This document shows, in pieces, positions 18,394 through 27,400 of a stretch of DNA of 64,000 nucleotides. The position numbers were made by a program, and so were the translations under genes. Location of the stretch: NCBI GenBank assembly GCA_937136055.1, contig CAKZOD010000102.1:55283-119282 (forward strand), given 5' to 3'. Position 1 is the stretch's first letter. Each line of letters opens with the position of its first letter. Below the pieces are notes generated by a model. The model saw nothing but the letters and a program-made list of their open reading frames with translations, did no database searches and was not told the origin of the DNA. The stretch is from an uncultured Oceanospirillaceae bacterium (lineage in GTDB: Bacteria > Pseudomonadota > Gammaproteobacteria > Pseudomonadales > Balneatricaceae).

Positions 18394-18925
18394 ATTGGCT
18401 ATTACACCTTTAAATTTTGGGTCAACGAGAGAGATTATCCGCGCTTTATTTGGGCTAGAAACACACCTTTGTATGCCTTGAATTACACAGTTTATAAAAC
18501 ATCGATAACTGCGCAGCTAGTGAATTGATAGCTGCAATCTATTTCATGCACTTTGCGTGCACAGTTTACAAAGCAAGATACCTTGCTCAGCATTAACAAA
18601 TCGTTCTAATTCAAAACTATAGGCACAATAGTTTCTATTAAAATACGTTCAAGGTATAGTTTTTTTAGCGTTAATCTAAGATAATGTTTTTTTGTAAAGA
18701 TCCAAAGATAGAGTATATTGACTTTGTCCCGTTATTTGACTTTAATCACTTTAATGAATAAAAAGTGATTAAACGGTCACGTTTACTGCGTTTTTTCAAT
18801 ATGATCTTTTTTTATGTTCTATAATAAAAGTAAGGTGATGTCACTGAATCACCCATGTTTCTTTGTCGACGGGGGATAGTTACCCAAAACCTTGGCAAGT
18901 GACTTAATTCTGTACGAGAGCACAT
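18394..18925. other. Divergent intergenic region upstream of the response regulator
   Basis: 532 bases with no ORF I can support. It contains a perfect 12-base inverted repeat (listed separately at 18741-18773). The last 90 bases before the gene also contain GGTGAT (18836-18841) with ATCACC 8 bases later, and a GGG/CCC-bounded hairpin-like segment around 18870-18885. These could make a structured leader, but I match them to no known riboswitch. Confidence 0.35.
18741..18773. promoter_or_regulatory. Perfect 12-base inverted repeat upstream of the response regulator
   Basis: TTTAATCACTTT (18741-18752) and AAAGTGATTAAA (18762-18773) are exact reverse complements around a 9-base spacer. The centres of the arms are 21 bases apart, about two helical turns, which suits a dimeric repressor or activator. 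No T-run follows the stem, so a terminator is less likely. It lies about 150 bases before the start of the response regulator. Confidence 0.45.
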
Positions 18926-19720
18926 ATGAATTTAAGCAATCTATTAGTTGTATTAGTAGAACCCTCCAATTTACAGAGATCTATAATACGCAAACACTTA
19001 GCTAATTTCGAAATCACGGAAGTAGAAGAGTTTGTATGCGGACAAGACTCTCTTAACTTTATGGAACACCAAGTACCCGACATCGTCATCAGTTCAATGC
19101 ATTTACCCGATATGACAGGCACTAATATTGTCACGGAAATGCGCCATCAAGAACGCCTTCAAAAAACCACTTTTTTATTAATATCGTCAGAAACTCATTA
19201 CCGCTTTTTAGAACCTATTCGCCAAGCTGGTGCTATTGGTATTTTACCAAAGCCTTTTAGCGAGAAAGAACTCGGTAAAGTACTACACAGCACTTTAGAT
19301 TACATTGGCGATTATGAATCTGAAATTAGTGATGAGCAGCTAGAGAGCTTGTCAGTACTTATTGTCGATGACAGTAAAGTTTCTCGCTCTTACTTCAAAA
19401 GCATTTTACGCAATTTAGGCGTTAAAAATCTTATTGAAGCGGAAGATGGCGCACAAGCCTATGAAATCTTCCAGCAGCATCACTTTGATTTAGTGATGAC
19501 CGATTACAACATGCCAAATATTGATGGCAAAGAGTTACTCGAGCTGATTCGCCATGATTCCGTGCAATCTTCTGTGCCCGTTATGATGGTAACCTCAGAG
19601 CAAAACGAGGCATCGCTTGCGGCTATTGAAAGCTCAGGTGTTTCCGCTTTACTGAGAAAGCCCCTCACTTACGATGTGATCAAACGTATTATTATTGAAC
19701 TTGTTTTTGATGATGTTTAA
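18926..19720 (+). CDS. Response regulator with two receiver domains, the first degenerate
   Basis: A 264-residue protein made of two CheY-like domains and no output domain. The second (residues ~143-264) is canonical, with VLIVDDSKVSR, the phospho-acceptor aspartate in DLVMTDYNMPNIDG, and the conserved lysine in LLRKPL. The first (~5-125) has lost the chemistry. Its acidic pair is VLVEPS, and the acceptor position reads DIVISSMHLPDMTG with serine where aspartate should be, although LPKPF keeps the lysine. It probably works through protein contacts with a histidine kinase or a chemotaxis or cyclic-nucleotide system, with REC1 as a pseudo-receiver. No kinase gene is adjacent. Confidence 0.9.
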   Translation: MNLSNLLVVLVEPSNLQRSIIRKHLANFEITEVEEFVCGQDSLNFMEHQVPDIVISSMHLPDMTGTNIVTEMRHQERLQKTTFLLISSETHYRFLEPIRQAGAIGILPKPFSEKELGKVLHSTLDYIGDYESEISDEQLESLSVLIVDDSKVSRSYFKSILRNLGVKNLIEAEDGAQAYEIFQQHHFDLVMTDYNMPNIDGKELLELIRHDSVQSSVPVMMVTSEQNEASLAAIESSGVSALLRKPLTYDVIKRIIIELVFDDV

Positions 19721-19763
19721 GAGATAGCTCACGCTACCCTCTTTAGTTCTCATTTTCACACTA

Positions 19764-19785
19764 ACCGTCCTATTTCTAGGACGGT
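19764..19785. terminator. Bidirectional terminator between the response regulator and rlmKL
   Basis: ACCGTCCTA (19764-19772) pairs perfectly with TAGGACGGT (19777-19785) around a 4-base loop, between two convergent genes. Confidence 0.7.
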
Positions 19786-19795
19786 AACCACAATG

Positions 19796-21943
19796 TTATT
19801 TTTTGTGGCGTATCTCGTAACATTTATGAATGTGCTGGTTGCGTTTGAAATCCATATCAATCGTGCGATGTGTTATTTCTACAATTTCAAACGCCGATAA
19901 CAACTCATAATCAAGCTTAAATTTACGGTAGTTATTAGAGAAAATTAACAAACCGTCTTCTCTCAACAAGCGCATTGTTGAGCTAATCATTCTCACATGA
20001 TCGCGCTGAACATCTAAAACGTCCTGCATGCGCTTTGAGTTTGAAAAGGTCGGCGGATCCATGAATATTAAGTCATAAGCAGGCTGGCGCTGTTTTTTAA
20101 GCCACTGCATACAATCTGCTTGTATAAAATGATGCGCACTACTATTAAAGCCATTCATTGCCATATTCTTAGCAGACCAGCTTAAATACGTTGCAGACAT
20201 ATCAACACTAGTGGTCGATTTAGCACCACCTACCGCAGCATGCACAGATGCTGTACTGGTATAAGAAAATAGATTTAAGAAATCCTTCCCTTTTGACTGT
20301 TTCTGAATCTCCAAGCGAATTGGACGATGATCGAGAAACAATCCTGTATCAAGATAGTCTTTTAAGTTAATTCTGAATCGACAATTATTTTCATTCACTT
20401 CAAAGAATTTACCGAGATGCCCATGCTTTTCATATTGCTGGGTGCCACTCTGTCGTTTACGCTGTTTCAAGACAACTCGTTTCGGGTTTATCTCTAACAC
20501 TTGAGCTGTGGCTGTCATTACATCTTTTAAACGCTCAAACACTTTTACTTGATCAATGCTTTTAGGTGCAGCATATTCTTGAACATGCACCCAATCACCG
20601 TAGATATCAATGGCAACAGCGTACTCTGGAATATCTGCATCATATAAACGATACGCGTCAATTGCGTTCTTTTTACGCCATTTAGCCAAACCTTTTAAAT
20701 TCTTCTTTAAGCGGTTCGCGAACATTTGACCATTTTCAGAGAGCGGCTCAACTTCAGCAGCTTCACGGTTTTCATCTTGAGAAGTACGCTCTGCATAAAT
20801 ATGATAATTAAACAGCTTGCTCTCAATTGGACCGTTATAAAATTTATAAGCTTTATCAGGCTTTAAACCAATAACCTGGCACAGCTCCGGGTTGCCGGTA
20901 AAGACGGAAGCTTTCCAGCCACGAAATGCCTCTTTTAATCGATCCCCAATAGTGCGATACATGAACATCAAAGTAGAGCTATCACCCAATCGCTCACCGT
21001 AAGGAGGGTTAGTAATTAACAATCCCGGCTGATCGTTTTCAGGGCGCATTTTCTCTACTTGCCCCGTTTTAAACTCAATCATTGACTCTATTGATAAATT
21101 ACCCGCATTAGCAGTGGCGTTTTCTAATACCCTAGCATCGATATCGGTACCAATGAAAGCAACGTCATTTTCACGAATACCTACCGCTCTGCGCTTCTCT
21201 GCCTCATCGAGTAACTGCTCCCAAACGGACTCTTCGTGTTGCTTCCAGTTATTAAAACCCCAGTGTTTACGATCAAGGCCAGGAGCGATATCCGCTGCCA
21301 TCATTGCAGCTTCTATTAACAATGTGCCTGATCCACACAATGGATCATAAACTTGCTTAAACTCTGTTTTAATCTTAGGCCAACCCGCACGCAACAACAA
21401 AGCAGCAGCTAAGTTTTCTTTTAACGGCGCTGTACCTGAGTGCAAACGATAGCCTCTGCGATGCAGGCTAGAGCCTGACAAATCAAGTGATACCGACAAA
21501 TCTCCGCGATACAAATGTGTATGGATGCGGATATCAGGAGTATCGCGCTCAATTGTAGGCCTAACGCCGGTGTTGTCACGAAATTGATCAACGATGGCAT
21601 CTTTGACTTTAAGCGTACCAAAATGACTATTATTGATCGCCCTTGAACTACCGGTGAAGCTAATAGCTAAACTGTTATGAGGCTCCATGTGTTCTAACCA
21701 ATCAATGCTTTGAATCGCATCGTATAACTCATCTGCACTTTCCGCTTTAGCTGAAAGTAAAGGCAGTAACACACGGTTGGCAACCCGAGACCAAAGGCAA
21801 GCACGATAAGCATCTGCTAACTCCCCTTTGAACTCTACACCCACAGCAACTTGCTTTACTTCTTTAGCGCCAAAGCTAACCAACTCATCGAGCAGCAGCG
21901 GCTCAAAACCTTTAGGGCAAGTTGCTAAAAACCTATATGACAT
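19796..21943 (-). CDS. rlmL: Bifunctional 23S rRNA m2G2445 / m7G2069 methyltransferase RlmKL
   Basis: A 715-residue fusion with an N-terminal THUMP domain (residues ~45-155), the RlmL methyltransferase (~160-390) and the RlmK methyltransferase (~450-715). The first catalytic motif is LLITNPPYGERLG and the second is LIFMDPPTFSNSK; the RlmK domain also has the AdoMet-binding block DFLNLFSYTSTASVHAAVGGAKSTTSVD. It methylates two guanines of 23S rRNA during 50S assembly. The length matches the fused gammaproteobacterial form (about 700-720). The start ATG at 21943 opens a standard MSYRFLATCPKGFEPLL N-terminus. Its neighbours rmf and pyrD are the expected ones for pseudomonad-type genomes. Confidence 0.97.
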   Translation of the reverse strand: MSYRFLATCPKGFEPLLLDELVSFGAKEVKQVAVGVEFKGELADAYRACLWSRVANRVLLPLLSAKAESADELYDAIQSIDWLEHMEPHNSLAISFTGSSRAINNSHFGTLKVKDAIVDQFRDNTGVRPTIERDTPDIRIHTHLYRGDLSVSLDLSGSSLHRRGYRLHSGTAPLKENLAAALLLRAGWPKIKTEFKQVYDPLCGSGTLLIEAAMMAADIAPGLDRKHWGFNNWKQHEESVWEQLLDEAEKRRAVGIRENDVAFIGTDIDARVLENATANAGNLSIESMIEFKTGQVEKMRPENDQPGLLITNPPYGERLGDSSTLMFMYRTIGDRLKEAFRGWKASVFTGNPELCQVIGLKPDKAYKFYNGPIESKLFNYHIYAERTSQDENREAAEVEPLSENGQMFANRLKKNLKGLAKWRKKNAIDAYRLYDADIPEYAVAIDIYGDWVHVQEYAAPKSIDQVKVFERLKDVMTATAQVLEINPKRVVLKQRKRQSGTQQYEKHGHLGKFFEVNENNCRFRINLKDYLDTGLFLDHRPIRLEIQKQSKGKDFLNLFSYTSTASVHAAVGGAKSTTSVDMSATYLSWSAKNMAMNGFNSSAHHFIQADCMQWLKKQRQPAYDLIFMDPPTFSNSKRMQDVLDVQRDHVRMISSTMRLLREDGLLIFSNNYRKFKLDYELLSAFEIVEITHRTIDMDFKRNQHIHKCYEIRHKK

Positions 21944-22298
21944 TCAATTTACCTATTTAACTTTTTACCAATATAATTCACAAAAAGCTTTAACATCAAT
22001 AAGATGTAAAATAATTCATATTAAAACTTTGCTACATGACTTTTTTTCAACAAGCACCAAAAGTTGATAATCAACTTAAACCAATGAAAAAAAAGCCTAT
22101 TTTTTCTGTTTCTTGACGGGTAGCAAACAAACGTTTAAAAAACATCCATTACGCCGTTTTTTTCTGTTATAACTAATACAGCTTTTCACTTTGCGATACC
22201 CCGTATAATCAGGGTATCCATTTTACAGTAACCGCACAGCTAATACAGGAGCCACTTTAAAAACAATTCACAAACTTTCTAAAGCAAGAGGCAATACT
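21944..22298. other. Divergent rlmKL/rmf promoter region
   Basis: 355 AT-rich bases. The rmf promoter and an inverted repeat around its -10 are listed separately. I see no other gene. Confidence 0.4.
22195..22218 (+). promoter_or_regulatory. rmf promoter -10 element flanked by an inverted repeat
   Basis: A consensus TATAAT lies at 22204-22209. GATACCC (22195-22201) and GGGTATC (22212-22218) are exact reverse complements on either side of it. The -35 about 17 bases upstream is poor (around 22181-22186), fitting a promoter that needs an activator or ppGpp/stationary-phase control, as known for rmf in E. coli. The GC-rich arms overlapping the -10 could be an operator. Confidence 0.5.
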
Positions 22299-22505
22299 AT
22301 GAAGAGACAAAAACGCGACAAATCTTCAATTCTTTATTCTAGAGGATTTAGTGCCGGCCTATCGGGCAAATCAAAAGACATGTGCCCAGCAAATAGTGAA
22401 GAACAAAGAAGCTTATGGCTCGGTGGATGGCGCGAAGGGCGCGAAGCACACTGGGATGGTATGGATGGTGTTTCTGCCATTCAAGTAAACCCCGCTTTGC
22501 ACTAG
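22299..22505 (+). CDS. rmf: Ribosome modulation factor
   Basis: A 68-residue basic protein with the RMF signature. It opens MKRQKRDKS, then has ILYSRGFSAGLSGKSKDMCP, and then WLGGWREGREAHWDG. RMF binds 70S ribosomes in stationary phase and dimerises them into inactive 100S particles. A typical length is 55-70 residues. The start ATG at 22299 follows the leader from the -10 at 22204. It sits between rlmKL and pyrD, so three genes of ribosome or nucleotide function are neighbours. Confidence 0.96.
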   Translation: MKRQKRDKSSILYSRGFSAGLSGKSKDMCPANSEEQRSLWLGGWREGREAHWDGMDGVSAIQVNPALH

Positions 22506-22519
22506 CAATTTCTTCAACT

Positions 22520-22546
22520 AAGGCTTTCTTATCTAGTGAAAGCCTT
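22520..22546. terminator. Bidirectional terminator between rmf and pyrD
   Basis: AAGGCTTTC (22520-22528) pairs perfectly with GAAAGCCTT (22538-22546) around a 9-base loop, between convergent genes. Confidence 0.75.
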
Positions 22547-22559
22547 TAAAGTTATTATA

Positions 22560-23588
22560 TTAATTACCAGGCAGTGACTGTATCGCCCTTACAGAATCAG
22601 ATATTAAGCTTGGCCCTTTATAAATAAAACCGCTATATATTTGCACTAAACTTGCACCTGCTTCTATTTTTTCTGCCGCATCAAAACCTTCTGAAATACC
22701 ACCTACCCCAATAATCGGCACACTACCTTGAAGCTCTCTGGCTAATGTGCGAATGATACGAATAGATTGGTTGCGAACTGGAGAACCTGATAAACCACCA
22801 GATTCATGTTGCACTGGCGAATCTTCAACGCCTTGACGAGACAAAGTGGTATTGGTGGCAATCACCCCATCAATTTCATACGTTTTAAGCGAGCTTGCAA
22901 CCATAGCTACTTCTTCTTCGGTAAGATCCGGTGCAATTTTCACAGCAATAGGCACATACTTATCGTGTAGGATAGCTTGTTTAGCTTGCTCATTTTTAAG
23001 CACTTCCAACAAACTATTCAATGACTCACCAAACTGCAGAGTTCTTAAACCAGGTGTATTGGGTGATGATAAATTCAAAGTAATATAAGATGCCCGCGAA
23101 TAGACTTTACGCAAACAATAAAGGTAATCATCATTCGCTTTGTCGTTTGGTGTATCTTTGTTTTTGCCGATATTGATACCTAACACACCATTGAATCTAG
23201 CTTTATCAATGTTCTTTAAAAGCGCATCGACACCATCATTATTAAACCCCATTCTATTTATGATGGCATTATGCTCAGGGATCCGAAAGATTCTAGGCTT
23301 TGGATTACCCACTTGCGCTTTCGGCGTGACAGTTCCCACTTCTATAAAACCAAATCCCATACTCGACAGACCATCAATAGATGCTCCATTTTTATCAAGG
23401 CCAGCTGCCAACCCTACTGGGTTTGGAAACTTAATTCCCATTACCTCAACAGGCGCGTAATGCTTTTCAGCACCCAATAATTTTGGCATGCCCAACACGG
23501 CTGCTAAATTCATTCCTTTCAAAGCAATGTTATGGGATTTTTCTGCATCGATAGCAAACATGAGAGAGCGTGTAAGTGGATACAACAT
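22560..23588 (-). CDS. pyrD: Dihydroorotate dehydrogenase (quinone), class 2
   Basis: A membrane-associated FMN enzyme that oxidises dihydroorotate to orotate with quinone, step four of pyrimidine synthesis. The N-terminal helix region MLYPLTRSLMFAIDAEKSHNIAL is the membrane/quinone-tunnel part typical of class 2. FMN-binding and catalytic blocks are AAGLDKNGASIDG, LGINIGKNKDTP, YITLNLSSPNTPGLR (the catalytic serine lies in NLSSPNT) and IIGVGGI. I place the start at the ATG at 23588 (342 residues). It matches family N-termini and has an AGGTGA site upstream, though with long spacing; a GTG at 23603 would add five residues. Confidence 0.96.
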   Translation of the reverse strand: MLYPLTRSLMFAIDAEKSHNIALKGMNLAAVLGMPKLLGAEKHYAPVEVMGIKFPNPVGLAAGLDKNGASIDGLSSMGFGFIEVGTVTPKAQVGNPKPRIFRIPEHNAIINRMGFNNDGVDALLKNIDKARFNGVLGINIGKNKDTPNDKANDDYLYCLRKVYSRASYITLNLSSPNTPGLRTLQFGESLNSLLEVLKNEQAKQAILHDKYVPIAVKIAPDLTEEEVAMVASSLKTYEIDGVIATNTTLSRQGVEDSPVQHESGGLSGSPVRNQSIRIIRTLARELQGSVPIIGVGGISEGFDAAEKIEAGASLVQIYSGFIYKGPSLISDSVRAIQSLPGN

Positions 23589-23691
23589 AAGAAATAAGGT
23601 CACCTGAAAATTTGCCGCTCATTATATGTTAAAGAGCAGATTTTTTATAGCCGTATTTAATTTACCCAAAATCAGCTATCCCACTGCTATC

Positions 23692-24230
23692 CTACTTCAA
23701 AGGATTGCTATGTTTTGCTAGCTCTTCTCGCAGGAGTTTTTCAATCAAATTCAGCTTTTATTCTCCTGATTCATAATAGGAATGAATATCGTCCTTTTGA
23801 GAATAAATACGTATCTTATTAATTTCTCCCAACACCTTTGAGATAAAATCTGCAGGTAATTCTTACTTTCTCTACAAACGCCCATAAGATCTATTGTTTC
23901 AACGAATACTTTCATACGAGGCAGCTATTTACTAACTGTTAAAACACGTCTTCTTGCTGCATAATTTTTACACAGTAAGAGTATATCCTTAAAGTGTTCT
24001 TGATGAAGAGCATATTCAATATAGGCCATTGAATTAACAATATTTTCAAATGTATTGGAAGCAAACTCTTCTGTATATTCGGCATCGCTCTCAATACCTC
24101 TAGTAACCATCTGATCTTTAATAGTTAATGCTTCACCTCTATATCCCGAAACTACAAAGTATTTACAAGTAATATTCGTATATAGCTTTAGGGCGTTTTT
24201 GACAAGTAGCAACTGATGATATGATCCCAA
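23692..24230 (-). pseudogene. Decayed gene of unknown family, with two internal stops and a frameshift
   Basis: Reading the minus strand, an open frame of 101 codons (24230-23925, no ATG, first possible start TTG) ends at a TAG. The same frame then continues as LPRMKVFVETIDLMGVCRESK to about 23857. From about 23859 a different frame reads ELPADFISKVLGEINKIR and on to HSYYESGE, stops at TAA (23758), and goes on in that frame as KLNLIEKLLREELAKHSNPLK to a TAG at 23692. Joined together this makes a plausible soluble protein of about 180 residues. The 5' end also lacks a start, so it may be truncated. It lies just downstream of the T6SS operon. I do not recognise the family; a dead immunity-like gene is one guess without direct support. 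Confidence 0.6.
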
Positions 24231-24388
24231 AATTAAACAGCAGGCCTATTTAGCTTGGGGGGAGTGAGGAAAAATGAAATGTTTAATTCTTTGTAAGTGC
24301 GCCATATCACGGAGCAACCCTATTGTTCTGATTAAATAAACGCAGCTCGTTTTCTATGATAAAAATAATATTGATAAGTTCATTTAAA

Positions 24389-24426
24389 GCACAAGCAGTT
24401 GATTCCTCGTTATCAACTGCTTGTGC
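24389..24426 (-). terminator. Terminator of the T6SS operon
   Basis: GCACAAGCAGTTGAT (24389-24403) and ATCAACTGCTTGTGC (24412-24426) form a perfect 15-base stem with an 8-base loop, 27 bases past the tssM stop. Read on the minus strand the stem is followed by TTTAAAT, a short U-rich tail. Confidence 0.75.
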
Positions 24427-24453
24427 CTGCATTTTTAATAATATATCAAACCA

Positions 24454-27400
24454 TTAGTAAAGGTTCTTAGGCAAACTGAAATCTTTAAATAGCGACTGAG
24501 TGAATGGGTTATTATTACTCTCTGCTAGTAGCTTATAACTCACACGTCCTTTATCAATATCAAAACTTAGTTCAACATCTGTACTACTACTGCCCGATAA
24601 TTGACCTGATTCAATAAGCCTAAAGAACGCCCAAGGGCCTGATCTTTCAATGCTTCTAGGGGAATAGTTACGTGCCAACGGTACCAATGTTAACTTACTC
24701 GTATTCCCTTCTCTCAAACTATTTGGCCATACCATACTGATATCTCGACTAGCGCCGTGGCTAAAATCGATAATTTGTCCATCGATATTAATGACACTGC
24801 GACGCTTATTAGAACTTAACCTCACAGGCTTCACAGAGAATTGCACACTCAGATTTCCCTTGCGATCAAAGAAAGCTTCTTGAATACGCCATGCAGTTGC
24901 TAGTTGCTCTAATACATCACTGCGAATGAGTTGTTCACCATCTGAGCCTATTGAGTTAAGCTCTTCTAAGTTGTCTTCTAAAAAGATTTTCATATTGTCT
25001 GTATAGAAGGTATTAAGCTTACCGTCTGGTGCAAAAAATCTTTCAAAATCAATCAGAGATACATCTCTTGCGCTATTCAAGTTAAATGGGTATCTGCCAG
25101 CAAATTTCTCTTCAAATTCAGTAAAAACATCTTCATACCAACGCTTTTCAACCTGTTTCACAGCGCGCTTCAAAATGGTATTCCAAGTTTCGGTCGCAAG
25201 TTTTCCTACAATTGCGTCCATTGGTTTAGGCAGACCAGCTGCGATTCGCTGTAGAGAAAATATAGGATCTACATCATTTAAAGTTAAGCGCTTTTTCGCA
25301 GCTTCTAAAGCAGCTTTTCCTATATCCGGCGCATCTTGTATTGCTTTAACATAATTATACAAATTAGTGATTTCTGCCATCACTTCATCCATATAAGCAG
25401 GATGCTCATCTTTAGCTATCATCAAATTTGTTAAACTTGAAAACTGTTTATCAATCCTTGAGGCCAAAGCATACTGCGGTGTCTTCATCGCAAGTTCTCT
25501 AGCTTCATCACTATCAGATTCCAATTTCGGAAATAAAGCAGTATTTTCATGTAGAAGACTTATTAAGCGTTGAAGGGGTTCGTTATTATCTGTAACGTTT
25601 CTCAATATTAATACCGCATGATTAATATCATCAAATGATTGCACCTCAACTTTATTAATCGCTTTTCTCCAAGCAGCCGCATAATCAGCAACATATTGAT
25701 CAGCTAACTTACCGCGAAAGTATTTCTTGTCCGCTTCACTGAAATCTACTTTATCCGCTTTCCCTAACACCCAGCTATCGATAATTGCGAGTTTTGTCAC
25801 ACCATCAGCTCTCGGTATGAAGTAGCCCGTTAACCCTTCTTTGGTATAAATTTTTTCAACTAAATTGTTACTTTTCGTAGATATCGCTAACTTTTCACTT
25901 TGACTACTTTTTTGCTCAGGGAACTGACTATCTTTAAAAACAATATTATAAACAGGCCCGATTTCCTTTTTGATATCAAGCGCTAAAGACAACTCTGCCG
26001 CCGCTTGATGAGTCATATTACGATAGATTCTTCGCTCTAATGGTAAGCGCTCTAAATCGGCTTGCGCATGGCTAATTTCATTATCAAAAGGAGAGACTGC
26101 TCGAATAACTTTATCATCACCTTCCTCACGCAATGCCGCTATATCAGTATGCTCCATTGCATATTTTAAATGCCCCATCAGCTGCTCTTGCTTTTCACCT
26201 TGGGCATTAAATTCTTGTTGCCAGCGTTTCGACATATATTGTTCTACAGTAGAGTCTGTACGCCCTGATTTATCCGAAATCATGCGTAATACCCTAAGCA
26301 CTGTCAGTTTCTCATTACTGCCGTCTTCTTTCGTTTTCATATCCTGCAAAATACCTTGCATCAATGCCGGCAAATAACGAGTAGAGAGCAAATCAAGGTA
26401 AGCCTTTTCAACTTGTGGCCCAATTTTTCTACCTTGATATAAACCGGAATCAGCCAGTATTGATGTTCGATCTCTATAAAACCCAAACTCAAGAGTCGCC
26501 TCACGTATCAGGTTCAGCGGCTCTATTAAATTTTGTCCTGTTGGGTCAATTTTATAGTCAATACTTTGATCTATATACTCTGCCGCTTTAGCAAGTACAC
26601 CGTTCGCCGCAAGCTTATTAGTATTAAAATAATTACTCCATGTCACTACCAACATAACACTCGCTAAAGAGCATATTAATGTCGTTAGAATTAAGACATT
26701 TCGTTTGTTTCGAGTGACTCTAAAATTGTCCCCTGCTATTCCTGCTTCTGGATAAATAATGCTTCTAAATAAACCCTGTGAGAAATACATACTTGATTGA
26801 GCAGCATGTTGGGCACGGTTTATTTGCTCAGGCAAACTGTAACGTCTCGCGGCATTATTTATGAATACGTCACTCGGTACACCTTGCTGAAATACAGAAG
26901 TGTAATAAACTCCCCTTACTAATGCAGACGTTGAAAACCTATCGCTTTCTAAAGCTTCTTTTAAAAATAAATGGATAACTTCACTTAAACCTGAAAGCTG
27001 TCTTACAAAGCTATATAAATTTGTGCGCTCTTGAGTAGTTTTACTCTGTTCCAATTGCCTTGGTAACAAAGCATTCATACGCTCCAACATCGCAGTATAT
27101 TGATCATCAAATTCTTGCAACCAACTGTCATAGTCATGGACTGAATCTATTGAAAACGTAAAGCCCATTGCTTCTTCGCGCTGTTGCTTGGTCATGTTTT
27201 TGAAAAACAAGTCAAACCCATTTAATAAGTCCATTTTGCTTAAAACAACATAAATTGGAAAACGAGTAGATAACTTCTCCATTAATTCACGTAAACGTGT
27301 TCGAATAACTCTTGCATAAGCTTTTCTATTTGAAACACTACCAACACTCATTTTCTCAAGATCTAGTACAATAATAGCGCCATTCAAAGGGCGTCGGCTT

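Noticed and set aside
18830..18925. Structured leader such as a cyclic di-GMP riboswitch before the response regulator.
   Set aside because: Short hairpins exist, but I could not match the conserved core of any riboswitch family.
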